Assembly (NCBI RefSeq): GCF_001949145.1
Contig: NW_019091376.1
Coordinates: 1,420,314 to 1,484,313, forward strand
Length of the DNA: 64,000 bases
Origin: Acanthaster planci
Taxonomy: Eukaryota; Echinodermata; Asteroidea; Valvatida; Acanthasteridae
Direction of reading: 5' to 3'
The notes under the pieces were generated by a model. It saw nothing but the letters and a program-made list of their open reading frames with translations, did no database searches and had not been told where the DNA came from. The position numbers and the translations under genes are program-made. Shown piece by piece: positions 1 to 13,100 of this stretch; position 1 is the first letter of the stretch; every line of letters begins with the position of its first letter.

Positions 1-282
<282 letters not shown>

Positions 283-2966
283 TCAGCCCATTGATCGGCA
301 GACTACGGTGCTGACAGTCTAATCTCATCTGTGTGAAGACAAACACAATCTCTTCATCAATACATGAATGCTGCGGTGTTGCATCCGTTCAGCTACTGGA
401 CTTCTCATCTACATGTACAATGTACAATTGTACAATTCATTATGAACACGTTCACAGTGTAAACAGAGTCACCTGCAGGGAGCATACGTGTAAGTGTAGA
501 GTAGCCTGTAACAAGCTCATCTTTACAATTTAGACAGGTACATGTATACCCATTCCCAGAGCCAGGCTACAGGTACAGCTGAGAGTTTACATGTACATGT
601 AGCTCAAACGTAGTGTACATGTATGTACCAGTACAAAGCATTTAACACAGTCTAAAAATTAATAGCCATAAAAATCATAATAACAGTGAAACATATTGAG
701 ATAAATACATGAATGTCACATACACGTACGTGCAGAACAGAACCCATCAGATGAATAACTTATAAAAAGGCTTTCCCTTCTCAGTTTGCAGTATGACACA
801 TACTGTGCCTTGTGCATGCATCTGAAATTTACACCAGCACAGTCACTGTACGGTCCCATTTGCGTAGATCAACAATTCACCAATGCCGTGCTAAAGTCCT
901 CCATACATGTGTCAGTATAGCAAGGCTAGCAGTCGCATACATGCATTCCGCCAACATTACCATTCCTACATGTAGTAGTGGCAGACAGGCTTGCAAACCC
1001 TTATTCAAACTCACAGCATGTGTGGACGTCAGCCACAAGTGCATTTACATGTGCAGTGAGTAGTTACCTGTACCGGTACATGTACATGTACATCTGCACC
1101 TGCATAGAACTTGTGTACAGCAATGGCTTTATCATGTAATCGCTTCAACTTGATTACTACCGTAAACCCTACACACGTCCATGTACGTTGGTTACAAAAA
1201 GCGTCACTCGAAGAGGACAGAGTAGAGAGTGGATAAATAGGCACTGCTGGCTGTTCCACTTCATGAATAATGTACAGTACACTGCTACTGAGCTATCAAG
1301 TGCTTACAGTCCCTTGTATTAGGATGGGGGGAAAGCAGTTTTCAATATTCAAACCCTTCTTTCCGGCTGTACATGTACACCAGCGTGTGTCCACTATCAT
1401 GATTAATGTTTCAAAGCGGTCAATTGTTCATTCCCCTCTTCATACAGCGGCAAACAATTTTCAGAGCTATATAATTCAATCCACGTACATGTACATATGC
1501 TTTGAAGGAAGGCAAATGGAAATAGACACTGAAGGGGAGGCAAATTAGATTGCCAGTTGGGTGGACGTACATGTATGCAGGCAAGCCTACTGGAAAGAGG
1601 CTCTCTCTCATGGATGCAAATTAAAATTCTGCATGTCAGAGTTTACCGAACAGATGAGGAATTAAGTCAAATGTGTAACCACTAATGATAAAAATTTTGC
1701 GTATTCCCAATGTATTGTTGTATGTACTTATAGTCTGTACACTGTGCTTGGTTGGTGAGGAAAGACGCCAACTAGAGATTTGCCTAAATTACATGTAGGA
1801 AAATAAAGCACGTACAACGTACAGGAGTTGTAATGTTTAAATGAACACACTCACAAACACTGACTGACACAATCCACAGTTTACACAAAACATACAGATT
1901 TCAAGAACTTTATTTAGAGATTAGGTTTACCGTAAGTACAAGGGTAAACAAGTGAGATTCTTAAGGACTTCAATTCATAATTTGTTACAAGTTACAGTAA
2001 GTCAAAAAATTGAAAACAGTGTCAAATTTAAGGCAACTACTGTCTTCCTGATCTGTCCACTTTCTGGTTGCAAACTCTTTTTTGGGGGGGAGGGGTGTGA
2101 GCTTTGTTTTACTTAACGCAACTAGCCAAGTTATACTGAATTTTGATATCTTGAAAAACATCCAATACGTACACAACATGTTCACAGTTTGCAGCTGTTA
2201 AATATCCATTCAACCTCTCCACAGAGATGGCACAGTTCTAGAGCCAGTATTTTGGGGAGGTACATGTAATCAGACACTTCGCACGAGACATCATCTTTTA
2301 ACTTTCACTACTGCTCTTTAACTATGGGAGCAAAAAGAAACAAAATTCAATATAAATGCGCATAATGACCCTGCAAAATGATCATGGACTAAACATTCAA
2401 TTAAACAAAATGTTATTGCAGAATCGCAACTCCAACATTTTCCAAAGGTCGGGGGAGGGGGGCTAGATAAAAGTTGGGGGAGGGCTAAAGTCCCCCAGCC
2501 CCCTGCCATAATAGCACTTTGTTCCTAAGTCATACATGTACATCTACATGTTACACACATTATGTACATGTTATTTTGGAGACATTTTGGCCTATTTTCT
2601 CAAATTCAGACTGCCAAGGGAGATGGGATGAATACAGGAATCAAAGCTGGCCATTTAACTTGCCGAAAACACCTCCAACCAAATTTCCAGAGAGATGCTG
2701 TCAGTTCTGCAGCAAGTCAAACACAGGAGGCAAACTTAATGTATATGTACATGTACATGTCGTTCTGATTACATTTTCAGTAAAGTACACACATGTACTG
2801 CATGCACTGCCGGAGGGTGCACAGAGACTATCAGTCTTTTGATGAAAACAAGTCAATGCTGGAACATCCAAGGCTCAAAATAAAACCCCAACCACTCTGA
2901 CGATTAATGTACATTTACATGTACACATACATGTACATGCGGATTTAAACTGTTTGCACATTGTTA

Positions 2967-3395
2967 CCGTTTTCATGAAGAGACAAGTTGACCCGAAACT
3001 AAGATTTTTCTTAAATGTCTTTTTCTTTTGCTAAATCAACTTGGTTATGCGATGCCTTACAACATGGTGTGATCATTTTCCACCAACTCTACTAAAAGCA
3101 GCCAAATCAAGATGATCCCCTTGGGGCAAAATTTGACTAAAAGTACATTTTTCATTTTCCTGAAGAGACAAATTTTCTTCCATAGATACAGCATTAGCAA
3201 TAAAGGGTAAACCATGGGCAAAACTTGCTTTTGCTGTTTTCATGACGACACAAATTTGACTCCAGAAATGTATACAAATGAAACAATATTACACCTGGCA
3301 CACGCTAATGCATGTACATGTACTGTGCCTGCCATTTTCATGATGAGACAAAAGTCACATGCATTTTACCATTTTCACGAACAGAGGAAAGATCA
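2967..3395 (+). repeat. cluster of a degenerate CATTTTCATGAnGAGACAAA motif
   Basis: Five related copies lie at about 2967 (CGTTTTCATGAAGAGACAAG), 3149 (CATTTTCCTGAAGAGACAAA), 3235 (TGTTTTCATGACGACACAAA), 3333 (CATTTTCATGATGAGACAAA) and 3370 (CATTTTCACGAACAGAGGAA), several followed by TTGAC or GTCAC. Spacing is irregular (about 180, 86, 98 and 37 bp). The sequence between copies is diverged. It may be an eroded tandem array or a group of binding sites; the function is unknown. Confidence 0.5.
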
Positions 3396-3456
3396 CGCTG
3401 AGCGGTTTTAAACGTGCGCTTAAGACCAGCTCATTCCATTCTCCTCAGCAAGTCTT

Positions 3457-3480
3457 AAACTTTAGTTTAAACTAAAGTTT
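3457..3480. repeat. 24-bp perfect palindrome, no loop
   Basis: AAACTTTAGTTT is followed directly by its exact reverse complement AAACTAAAGTTT. Outside it, AGTC on the left and GACT on the right extend the symmetry, with two extra bases on the left side. It could be the centre of a foldback element or a chance AT-rich palindrome. Confidence 0.7.
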
Positions 3481-6435
3481 GACTGGCCAAGCACACAGAT
3501 GTATATTTATTCACATTCCTTTTTATTCAAATAGCTTTTCATTAGAGAGTCAAAAGAAGTCAATATACAATGTATGGCTGATTTCCAATGATTTTGTTCT
3601 AGAATTTTACTTTCATTTTGCCAAAAATGCGCGTGTTTGGTACGTCACGTGCACACAGACTCTTGAACAATCAGACTCGATTAAACTGTCTCGTATCCAT
3701 GTACCAGTGCATGATTTACACAACGGTCATTATCACTTCTCAGTGGGCATTATCAAATGTTAATATATGGCTAAGTTGCATGTTGTTGAATAGGGAGACT
3801 GTCTGAAGTATTTATGAATTGATTTTTATAAATATTATTTTATAGTCATGTCATTTAAGATCCCTTCTTTCGTGGAGTAGCATTGGTTAAGTCGAAGGAA
3901 TGCTAAATACATGGGAAATAAGCATTTAATTAGAAAAGAGACTAATTTCAAATGTGATTTTCACAAATCTTAGGTTTTATTCTACCGTGAGACTTTTGTC
4001 TGTGAAGAGTGACAACATGTACTGTACCATACATGTGCACACAATGTATGTACATGTATCTCATTTACACAAAACTTTTTCAGCTAGTTGTAGCTGATAA
4101 ATTGGAAGAAGTTGCACCGTGTAAAATGTGTACATGTGCTTGCTTCACCTGTAGTGGAAAGGATGGGATCTCCTAACCATTTAGATATTTTATGAATACG
4201 AAATTACACGCACATGAAATCTTTTGAAAATGACAGTTCAAGAAAGTACATGGGGATACTGATATTTGTATTTTTTGGCTGGGGAATAAATTTATGATGG
4301 GACATTGAGATCAGCAAAAAACCCTGTAAGACATTCTTGGCAAATCAAGAAATAAAAACTATGAACCATGAGGTTAATTATTAGCAGGAGGTTAATCATA
4401 TTTGTAAGATGTCAAAAACTTAACTTTGGCAGGCCTCATATTGGTTTATGTTGTTCCACTATTTTGTCTTAAATTTTTCAAAGCCTCCAACAATTTTTTT
4501 TAACCCTAACTCTGATACAACGTTGCCCTGCCAACAAATAATTTGACTCACAATTCATGTGATAGGTAAATTAAGCCAAATCTCCAAGGCTTGAACTTGA
4601 AATCTTGAACATTAGCAAGATGGGGGTAAGCCACCACCCATCCTTTTTCTTGGGGTATGCGCACATGTGCTGTGTCTTTTTCCTACATGTTTACTAACTT
4701 TGAAGACAAAATCTTTCACCTGAATGAGTGCAAATGTGTCCAGCTCACTTGTCTGGATTTTGTAACCATTTTGGGACCCCCTCCCTTGTAAAATGCTTAG
4801 TGTACCCTATTCATGAATGCTGAATCTGTCAATGAGTGATACAGGTACAATGTTTCCTTTCAGTTTCACTGCTACGTTACAATGAAAGGAGCTGCCTGCT
4901 ACATGTCCAGGTTCCTGTTCATCGCTCATTCACATAAAGAAAAAATCTGCAGGCCACACGGTAAATGGACCCACGTGTATAAGTACTGTACCGGAATTTC
5001 AGCAGATTGTTTTAGAACAATGCAACAAATATTGATCTTATAGATGTTAACAATTTAAAATAATGATTAATAATATAGCAAATTGCTCAGCCCTACAAAC
5101 TGTGCAGCAAATGCCGGGGGGGGGAGAGAAGGGGATCGTTCAAACAAACAAAAACACTCTCTGCTGCCTATGCACTTACTGTCAAGTGGCCAATCTCTGT
5201 TGGCTATCTGCAAAGTGTGATCCAATGATGAGGAGATGAATTTTGAGGGGGGGTGTTAAGTGTTCTCCATAATCACCTCTGCGGGACAGGCAGGTGCTCA
5301 GGTGATGCATGTGTGTCTTGCTTTCCCCCATGAGGTCTCGCAAATCGTCGTATTTTACAGCTTGTTTTTCACCTGCCCCTACCTCATGCACTGGTCAAAA
5401 TTTCCCTGAGGGATGCAAGGCCTTGTTTTCAAAGGTGTTTTTGGTAATACGCTCTTCTTTTTCAGCTTTTTTTTGGTGCTGTCTCTCTCTCTCAGAAAAT
5501 ATAAAATGCAATGCATGTTACAGGCAGACAGGTAATGGTACACCGGAGTTAAGCTTTCAGGTGAATGACTTCTATCAGGCATGCAAAGTCAACAGTTACA
5601 AGTCAAGTGATGACTAGAAGAGATGCTAAGTCACTTTATCTAGACCAAAATATTTAAAGGTTTGAGGCTGTCCTTCATGTAGGTCTTAAGTTGTCTCTAA
5701 TGTATACATGTATACATTTATGATATGGATACAGTAAACATGTACATTACATGCACATACATGTACAAATTTAGAATGAACACCAGTGCACTTTTTAAAT
5801 TTACAGCGTGAGTTTGAAGTTGGTTGCCAGAAGTAATCTCAAGTCATGAAGCACTATAACATTTGAGTATGATCGAACTTTCACCTGGCACATACCGGTA
5901 CATGTACATTTGCTAAATTACATGTGTGCAAAACTGTGCACTTTTGTTCGTCATGTCCAAGCGGTGTCTCAGTCTTCTGAATTTTGCTAATGGTGACAGC
6001 ACACCATTGAAAAGCTTCATGTATTTCTTGTCAGATTGAGATCACAAAATCCTTTTAAGCTTGAGTTTGCAAATTGGTATGTTACATGTGCCAGAGGGGG
6101 GTACCTGTCCATGAATGTCAAGAACGTTACAAACACTCGAGGATGTTTCAAACTTTTTTTAAAACAATGTTAAAGCATACATGTATATCTGTACATGCTT
6201 CCTTTTTCTCCAAGTCTGACACATAGGAATTTGAAAAATCCAATGCATATGGGTCTGTCCACACTAAAAGGCACATTTGCATGACATTCAATACAAATTT
6301 CCAAGTGTAAAATTTTGACATTATCTTTTGCTTCCATGTACATTCATTGTACATGTATGTCTTCACTGTTTCTGATTGTTGCCAGAAAAGGTAAAGATAA
6401 ATTGAGCAGTATTTGAGAAAGTTTATTCTTGAAGA

Positions 6436-7175
6436 TATAATGTTTGTCACATGAACAGACACTTTATTTCTTAAATATGAAAATTAAATTCAAAATACAA
6501 TTGAAAATTACCTGCAATGTATTAAATACTCCGTTTATGTACTTTTAGAAACTTTAATTATCTTGGAAAAACAATTCCAGTGTAGATAACACTGAAATTT
6601 ATTTCAAGAATAAAATGTACTGTTTGTCACTGGACAGACATCAAGTATGTCACATGGACAGACATTTTTCTGATGTTTGAATTAGAGCATAAAAAAAGAA
6701 TTGTTCACAACCAAACTTGTTTGTTTTCAGTTTTCAAAATCATTTTTATTAAAAGACTTTAAACTTCACAGAACACAATGTAAGTTTTTTCTCAATGAGT
6801 AACATTTGTCACATATAACCCAGGGACAGACAGTCTTCTTACGTTCATTTAGCAAAATAACCCGACTTTTTCCAATTAATTGTTTGTTATTTTATTTAAT
6901 TTGGTTTTGCAATAAATGTACACTATACATGTATATGTACTCAAAGATTTTACATTAAGAGGGAAAAAAGTTGTGACAAACGTTACAAAATGGTGGACAG
7001 ACATTTGCCATTTCTAAAATCAAATCTTAATTCTGTTGTCTGATAGAAAAAAGCACAAATATGTTGTAAACTATTATTGTAAAAAACTTTTCTCATGGAG
7101 ATTGTTGAGGTTATCTGCCCAAGAAATGGAAAAATCAGCCTGTTTCATGTTTGTCACTCTGTAGACAGACACCAT
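6436..7175 (+). repeat. TTTGTCAC + GGACAGACA box pairs spaced about 170-185 bp
   Basis: A pair of boxes, TTTGTCAC (once as GTGACAAAC, inverted) followed after about 5-20 bp by GGACAGACA or a close variant, recurs at about 6438, 6624 (with a second CACATGGACAGACA at 6651), 6808, 6974 and 7148. Successive copies are roughly 186, 184, 166 and 174 bp apart. Between the boxes the AT-rich sequence has lost visible similarity. This looks like a strongly decayed tandem repeat with a near-nucleosomal period in which only the box pair has stayed constant. Confidence 0.55.
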
Positions 7176-8820
7176 GACATACGTTATAAAAATTAATATT
7201 AATAAATAAAAATTATAAAAATGATCTGTAAGCCTTTGAGCACAATAAGACTGAAATCTTACATGTACATGTCTTATGAATTTGAGATTTAAAACAATAT
7301 TCTAATTAAGTAATTTCTAAACCTTCGTGGCAGTAAACTACCGGTAACAATGAAATAGATTTATCATTAGAATATTTTGACTACACAGGCCTACTCTGGC
7401 ACATCGGCATGATCGGGAAATCCGCAGTTGACATGATCATAATGATCGATGTGTAACGTTAGGGCCTACATTTTTTAGGCCTACGTGTAGGCCTTTGCGG
7501 GCTGGACTGGACCTTCTCCAAAAGCAAAACTGAGCCCAATTAGGCCTAATTGCAAGTCCGTTTTAAGGTTAAAACTGTATCCATGATATGTCATTCGATC
7601 TCACTTATTGAATCGTGAATCGCAAAAAGAGTGAAAGACTTGCACGATCAACATGTGATGTATAACATCACGTCACTAGAAATACCGGTCGGCATTTACG
7701 GTAAGTTCGTGGAGGGCACGCGGCAAATGTCATGACTGTGCCCCTAACCCTGCGGTTGAAGCTACAATGTACATGTACACTGTACATGCACATGTAGGCC
7801 TGGGCCTGGTTGTGTCCTTCCTCCATGTCGCAGTGATCATACACTATTACACGTCATATGCCATCATTCATCAAAAAGCATGAAAAAACTTCATATCCAC
7901 AGTGATTCTCAACTTCATTAATTACAAACTTTCTCATCAATTGTCCTTTTCTTAATTAAACGTTCATCTCGAAAATCTGAGGGTTTGCAATCCACCAAAA
8001 TGTAGAAATAAGTAACAGGAATCAGCACTAACCTGATCAGGAGCTACATCTAGATGCACGCGGCATACCCTGTTTCTCAATTTTATGGACAAGTCCATTA
8101 TCTCATAGGTAGTCCGGAAGATGCACCGTACCACCTCGCTCAACTCACCCTCTCAAGATAATGGTGGGCTCCGTGCGGACCTGGGAAGATATGGGGCGGG
8201 CCTGTGAGTGCAATATATGGGGGCAAATTTTATTTTTGGAGGTGATCCGGATGGGTGGACGTAGCAGATACGTGGTCAACACAAGCAAAGAAAATTAGGC
8301 TCTGGAGACCTGTCACACAAATTTGTCTCCATGCAAAACAAAAACAAAGAAAAATCAAGTTCATAAAGCAAGTCAAATTATTATGCTGTGGACTTGTCAG
8401 TGTGGACTGGATGCAAGTTCAGCATCTGGTGTGCTTTTTGATCTCATCAAACACTCTTTACCCGCCTGGAGACCATTTCATTCCCTCAGCCCGACGAAGT
8501 TGTTTTTGGCCCACCTCCCTCACATAAAACTCAACAAACAAAATGTAGAAACACAAGAATTTTGGACTTACAATTGACTTTTTATTTCCCTTTTTGTTAG
8601 TGTACTGTATTACAACTCTGGCAATTTAGAGGCCTAAGCTTGCCTTTGTACAAATGTGGTATTGAATATTATCAGCAATAATTCAGCACTACTAAGCTAC
8701 TGCACAGGAGGAATTATTCCCACTTTGAAACATTTCACACTGGTAAGATTCTTTTGAAGAATACATAGGGAAAGAAATAATAAATGTTCCACTTCACCGT
8801 GGTACCCAACAGCCTTTCCC

Positions 8821-9022
8821 TATAGACAAATCTGATTAGACGCCATACCTGGCAAGCGATCCAACTCATGCACATGTCTTAACCTGAGCATGCAGCACTG
8901 CAGCAAGTCACGCCACCCTATTGGTCGGAGAGGAATGTAACGCAAAGGTACCACCTGCATGCAAACAGGATGCCCCACAGTAATGGCTTCTAATTCTAAT
9001 TCTTCCCGCCAGATCTGCCTAC
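8821..9022. mobile_element. MITE copy 1 (TATAGACAAATC family)
   Basis: This 200-bp segment starts TATAGACAAATCTG and shares scattered identical blocks with 11698-11898: AGACGCCAT, CTATTGGTC, GAGGAAT, ACCA(C/T)CTGCATGC.AACAGGAT and AGTAATGGCTTCTAATT. Its right end (AGATCTGCCTA) is a worn version of the inverted terminus kept in the second copy. It is non-coding. Confidence 0.7.
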
Positions 9023-10153
9023 AAGTTTCCTGATATAACAAAATGTTTCATACAGTAGAAAAATACAACTAACACCTGATCTACAGAAAAACCAGTCAAA
9101 TGTGTGATTTCACAGAACCAAGTCGGTAAGATTGACCAACTCTTAGATTTTTATTATGTTGCGAAAGGCAACCCTACACACAATGTCCACCTTATGAAAG
9201 TATTATCAACACAACTGAACGCAAAATTCATCAGTTCACAAAAGCAGAAATTTTCAATATATGGCCAGATATTTTAAAGTATATTTATCAAAAAGGGGTC
9301 ATGATAAAGACCTGATGAATAATCCCAGATTTATACTGAGAGCATATAGAAATGCATATGAAACTAAAAGCATATCCTTGGACTCATTGTAGTTATTTCC
9401 ATCACAAAAGCCTGTGTACAGCTGAAAACAAAAAACACATGTACAAAAATCAACTTGAAAATTCCAAGGCAAAGTACCAAAAGCTTTGCAGTTTAAAAAA
9501 ACCCAAACCTAAATAAATACAACATATTTTATCTTGCAATAAAGCCTGAACTATGCATTTACCTCACTGGAGTACACCTAACACTTAAGATTGTATATTT
9601 TAGCAAATATTACATCTCTTGCAAATCTGCAGGATGCAACATAAAAAATGGAAAGTAGGATAAAGGACACAAATCTATCGCCAGAAGGACCAACTATCCC
9701 CCCCCCCAACTTTCCCCTCAAACATATCTGACATCACATTCACAGGTTGGAAAAACCCAAATCTCAATTTACCCTTTAGCCTATGAGGCTGCAAACATTC
9801 CCTTTTCCTTCCTAACTTTAACTGTACGGCCAGCACTAGCTCAGAGAGACAGATGTGGAAACACATGTTTTCACAGATGAGTCTTACATGCAAGACGGCA
9901 CCTTCACAGGGTGAAAATGGCCATGACTTAGGCATTATGCTGGAAACGAGAAATGCATTATGCTGAAGAAAATGAGAATCACACTACCACAGCAATGAAA
10001 GAATCAACTCATTTTTGTTCTGATTCTGGAGTTAGAAAGTGAGTCTCGATATCTGACGACACAAAAAGCCATCCCTCTAGCATCCTGCTCAACTTTATAC
10101 ACAAACCACCTTTCTAGCTTAGCAAAGTCAGCTCGTTGAACAGTGGTCTGACT
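9023..10153 (-). other. probable ELMO 3' untranslated region and downstream flank
   Basis: About 1.1 kb downstream of the ELMO stop codon with no coding signal. A possible poly(A) signal for the minus strand (TTTATT on the plus strand) is at about 9149-9154, which would give a 3' UTR near 1 kb. There is no better candidate close to the stop, so the transcript end is a guess. Confidence 0.3.
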
Positions 10154-13100
10154 TCAGAGCGAGTCGTAGTAGAAGTTGTAATCTGGAGGTGGTGGGGGAA
10201 TGGGCGGGGGTTCCGATGGGATGGGGACATTGGCTGTATCCAGGAGACGCATCTTGATCTCCATGCTCAACAGCATCTCCAGGTCTTCCTCCGTTTGTTT
10301 GCTAACCATTGCTTTGCCCAGCAAGGCGTTGATGCCGTCATACCACATGTCAAACTGTCAGACAAGAAAGGCGAGAGATTGTGTGTCACCCTGGCAGCAT
10401 CAATATGATTAATTTGGACTACGTTCCGCAAGAAAAGTTAAATGACAAGTGACAGTTGATTTATCCGTACCAAATGAAGTCATCGTGATGTGTATTACCA
10501 TAGGACGGTCATTACTCCATCCAACACAAGTCAGGAGTTCTTGTTTCAATGACAGTTTCTTGAGGCTTTCAAATATATTTCTGAATATTGGAAGCATGAT
10601 AATGGTCCATACTTCCCTGAGCAAGAAATGCTGCAGTAATGACAAGGAAAAACTGATTTCAGAATCAATTTTTTTTTACAAAAGGATAGGTCACTTAGAG
10701 GTTGCATTTTCTACAAGTTCAAGGACTGATCAGGAACTTTGAGTGAAAAAATCCAGTGATCATTCGAACTTCACTAAGACACTCACAGCTTCTTGATTTG
10801 GTGCCACAAAGTCCAGATGTTGCTCAGGCAGATGTTGAAGGATAGAGAAAGCCGATGTGACATTGCCCTGGAGAGATGGGTCAAAGGGCAGAGGGCAAAG
10901 GTCAAGCATCATCAGCTCTGTCAGATGTCACTGCTACCATGCACATGTATGCAATTCAAAGATTCCTTTGGGAATATTAATATTAACAAGTATGCTATAC
11001 AATAAAATTGTATCATCAAAAACATTTGGTCAGCATTTTCCCTTTCTCTGTCTAACATCATAAGAAGCACTGTTTTCCAATTAAGTAAAAATACTGGAAC
11101 TCACCCTGATTTGTTTGACATGAGGGCAGTCTTTCCCCACTAACACATCCTGGATTTCAGAAACTGGAACTAAAAGAAAGCAAATAGAAAGTTGCTGCAA
11201 GTACAATTTGGACAACCTCCACAAGACACTGCCATTTCTGAGTGAAGTCAGAATGTTCTACACAGCTGCCAGGCTTTATCCAAATAATCTGGCTGGCCAT
11301 GACTAACCATCTATACTTCTAAAAACCAAGCACTTATTGCTAAAGCAGATTGCTGTTTAATGTCTCTCCAGAGGAGGTAATTATAAGAACAGTCGTGTAG
11401 AAGCAAGAATCCAAGTAACGCTTCACGCCAGCATCATGAAACAAAAGAAAAACAATACACATGGTGCCCATGAAGCCTAATTTGTTTGTTTTGGCTTTTG
11501 GATGGTAATTCTTGTTCTCAGCTTATGATCTACAGTGATATTACTCTAGTACAGAGTGTGAAATTATGGCCTGTACTTGAACAGTTTCTAATCATTCACA
11601 TTATCTATACAGACAAAGTTACACCTACGCAAGAGGCACGTGAATCTCACTGACAATCAGCCCCATTTCCTGAGAGTAGTACTAATAGTGTACATGTTAT
11701 AGACAAATCTGACAAGACGCCATTCCAAGGGGTCATTTACACTCATGCAGCAGTCTCAGCCCGAGTGCACATGCACACTTTGGCAATTGACTACTGCCTA
11801 TTGGTCAAGGAGGAATTTCACACGCGCACACCATCTGCATGCGAACAGGATGGCCCTGTAGTAATGGCTTCTAATTTTAGTCGACGGATTTGTCTATACC
11901 AACACTAAAAGTTATACTGAGCAAGAGAATCTGACCCTCTGTGTAAGACAGAATATGTAACCTTGACAAATGGCTGATTAATAGCTGATGATGTCCAGGT
12001 GCTTGTGCCTGCTTACACATTTCGGTTTAAGGGTCTTCACCACAAATCACTTTGTTATCGTAAATGGCCCTTCAGGCTTTTGCCCTGACTTTGAGGCGCA
12101 CTGAAGTCTTACGTTTGTTCGGAAGCGTCTCTGCAGCTGGTACAGTGTTCTCGTCAATGTCACCGTAGTGAAGCACCTTGTGGTTGGGAGTCAGTCGACA
12201 ATACCAAAACTTGTCTGCAAGGAGAAGGTTGGGGGAAAGTCTTCCATGACTGTGGGTCATGTTTCAGAGTATGTACAATTGGAAAGCAAAACAACGCCAT
12301 TCCTTATTTCTGCTGCAGGATGTAGGATTAAAGTTTCCAAATTAAGAACCTTTCAAAGCAAAGTTAAATTATGTTACTGACTTCATGTAAACAGAACAAT
12401 AAAATGATCTCGTTTGCAAGTAAGTAGTCTGTAAGATTCCAGGAATGATTCTTCCAAATGATGCATAGTTCTTCTTCTTCCTTCCTGAAAGTTGCAGATC
12501 ACATCATGTACATGAACACTGACACAGACAGTGATCAATTGTGAGCCCCCTTCCAACTACTAGAAAACAGGTATCCCCCCCTCCAAAAAAAAATTCTATT
12601 ACCCAATACCTTGAACACAAGTTCCAAAACCTGTCTGAAAACAAAGCACAACTTTTTACAAGTCAGTGGCAAGGGAGAAACACTTTGACATCTGGCTTTG
12701 TTCATTCATTTGTCTAGGACTACAACCAGAGCTGCGATATCAACCAGGCAGAGGTTTCACTGTGCCGTCTCCGATTTTTTAAAAAAGAAATTACAGTTCT
12801 GCAAGTACAGAAATGACCGTTCTGCAAGTACAGACCTACGTGGAACATGGGTACTAGGTCCCAATAAAGCCACTGAAGGACACACCTTTTACAGAGATAC
12901 ATCATTCCAGAGGTCCCAAAATCAAGGCCCTCTTCGGTCCATTATCTTGGTTTAACTGCAAATTGAATTATTAACATATAACTACCAAACAATCTTGTAC
13001 CTTTTGCCCTCCCTGACTTGTTGTACTTGTTGAACTGCGTTCCCTTCATGAGGTAATTCAGTCGCTGCTGCTTAATCAGTTCCATTATCTCTGGCTTAAT

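Noticed and set aside
5182-5391. Open frame on the minus strand (MHEVGAGEKQAVKYDDLRDL...), looking somewhat protein-like.
   Set aside because: No family was recognised, and there is no neighbouring exon or clear splice structure to support it.
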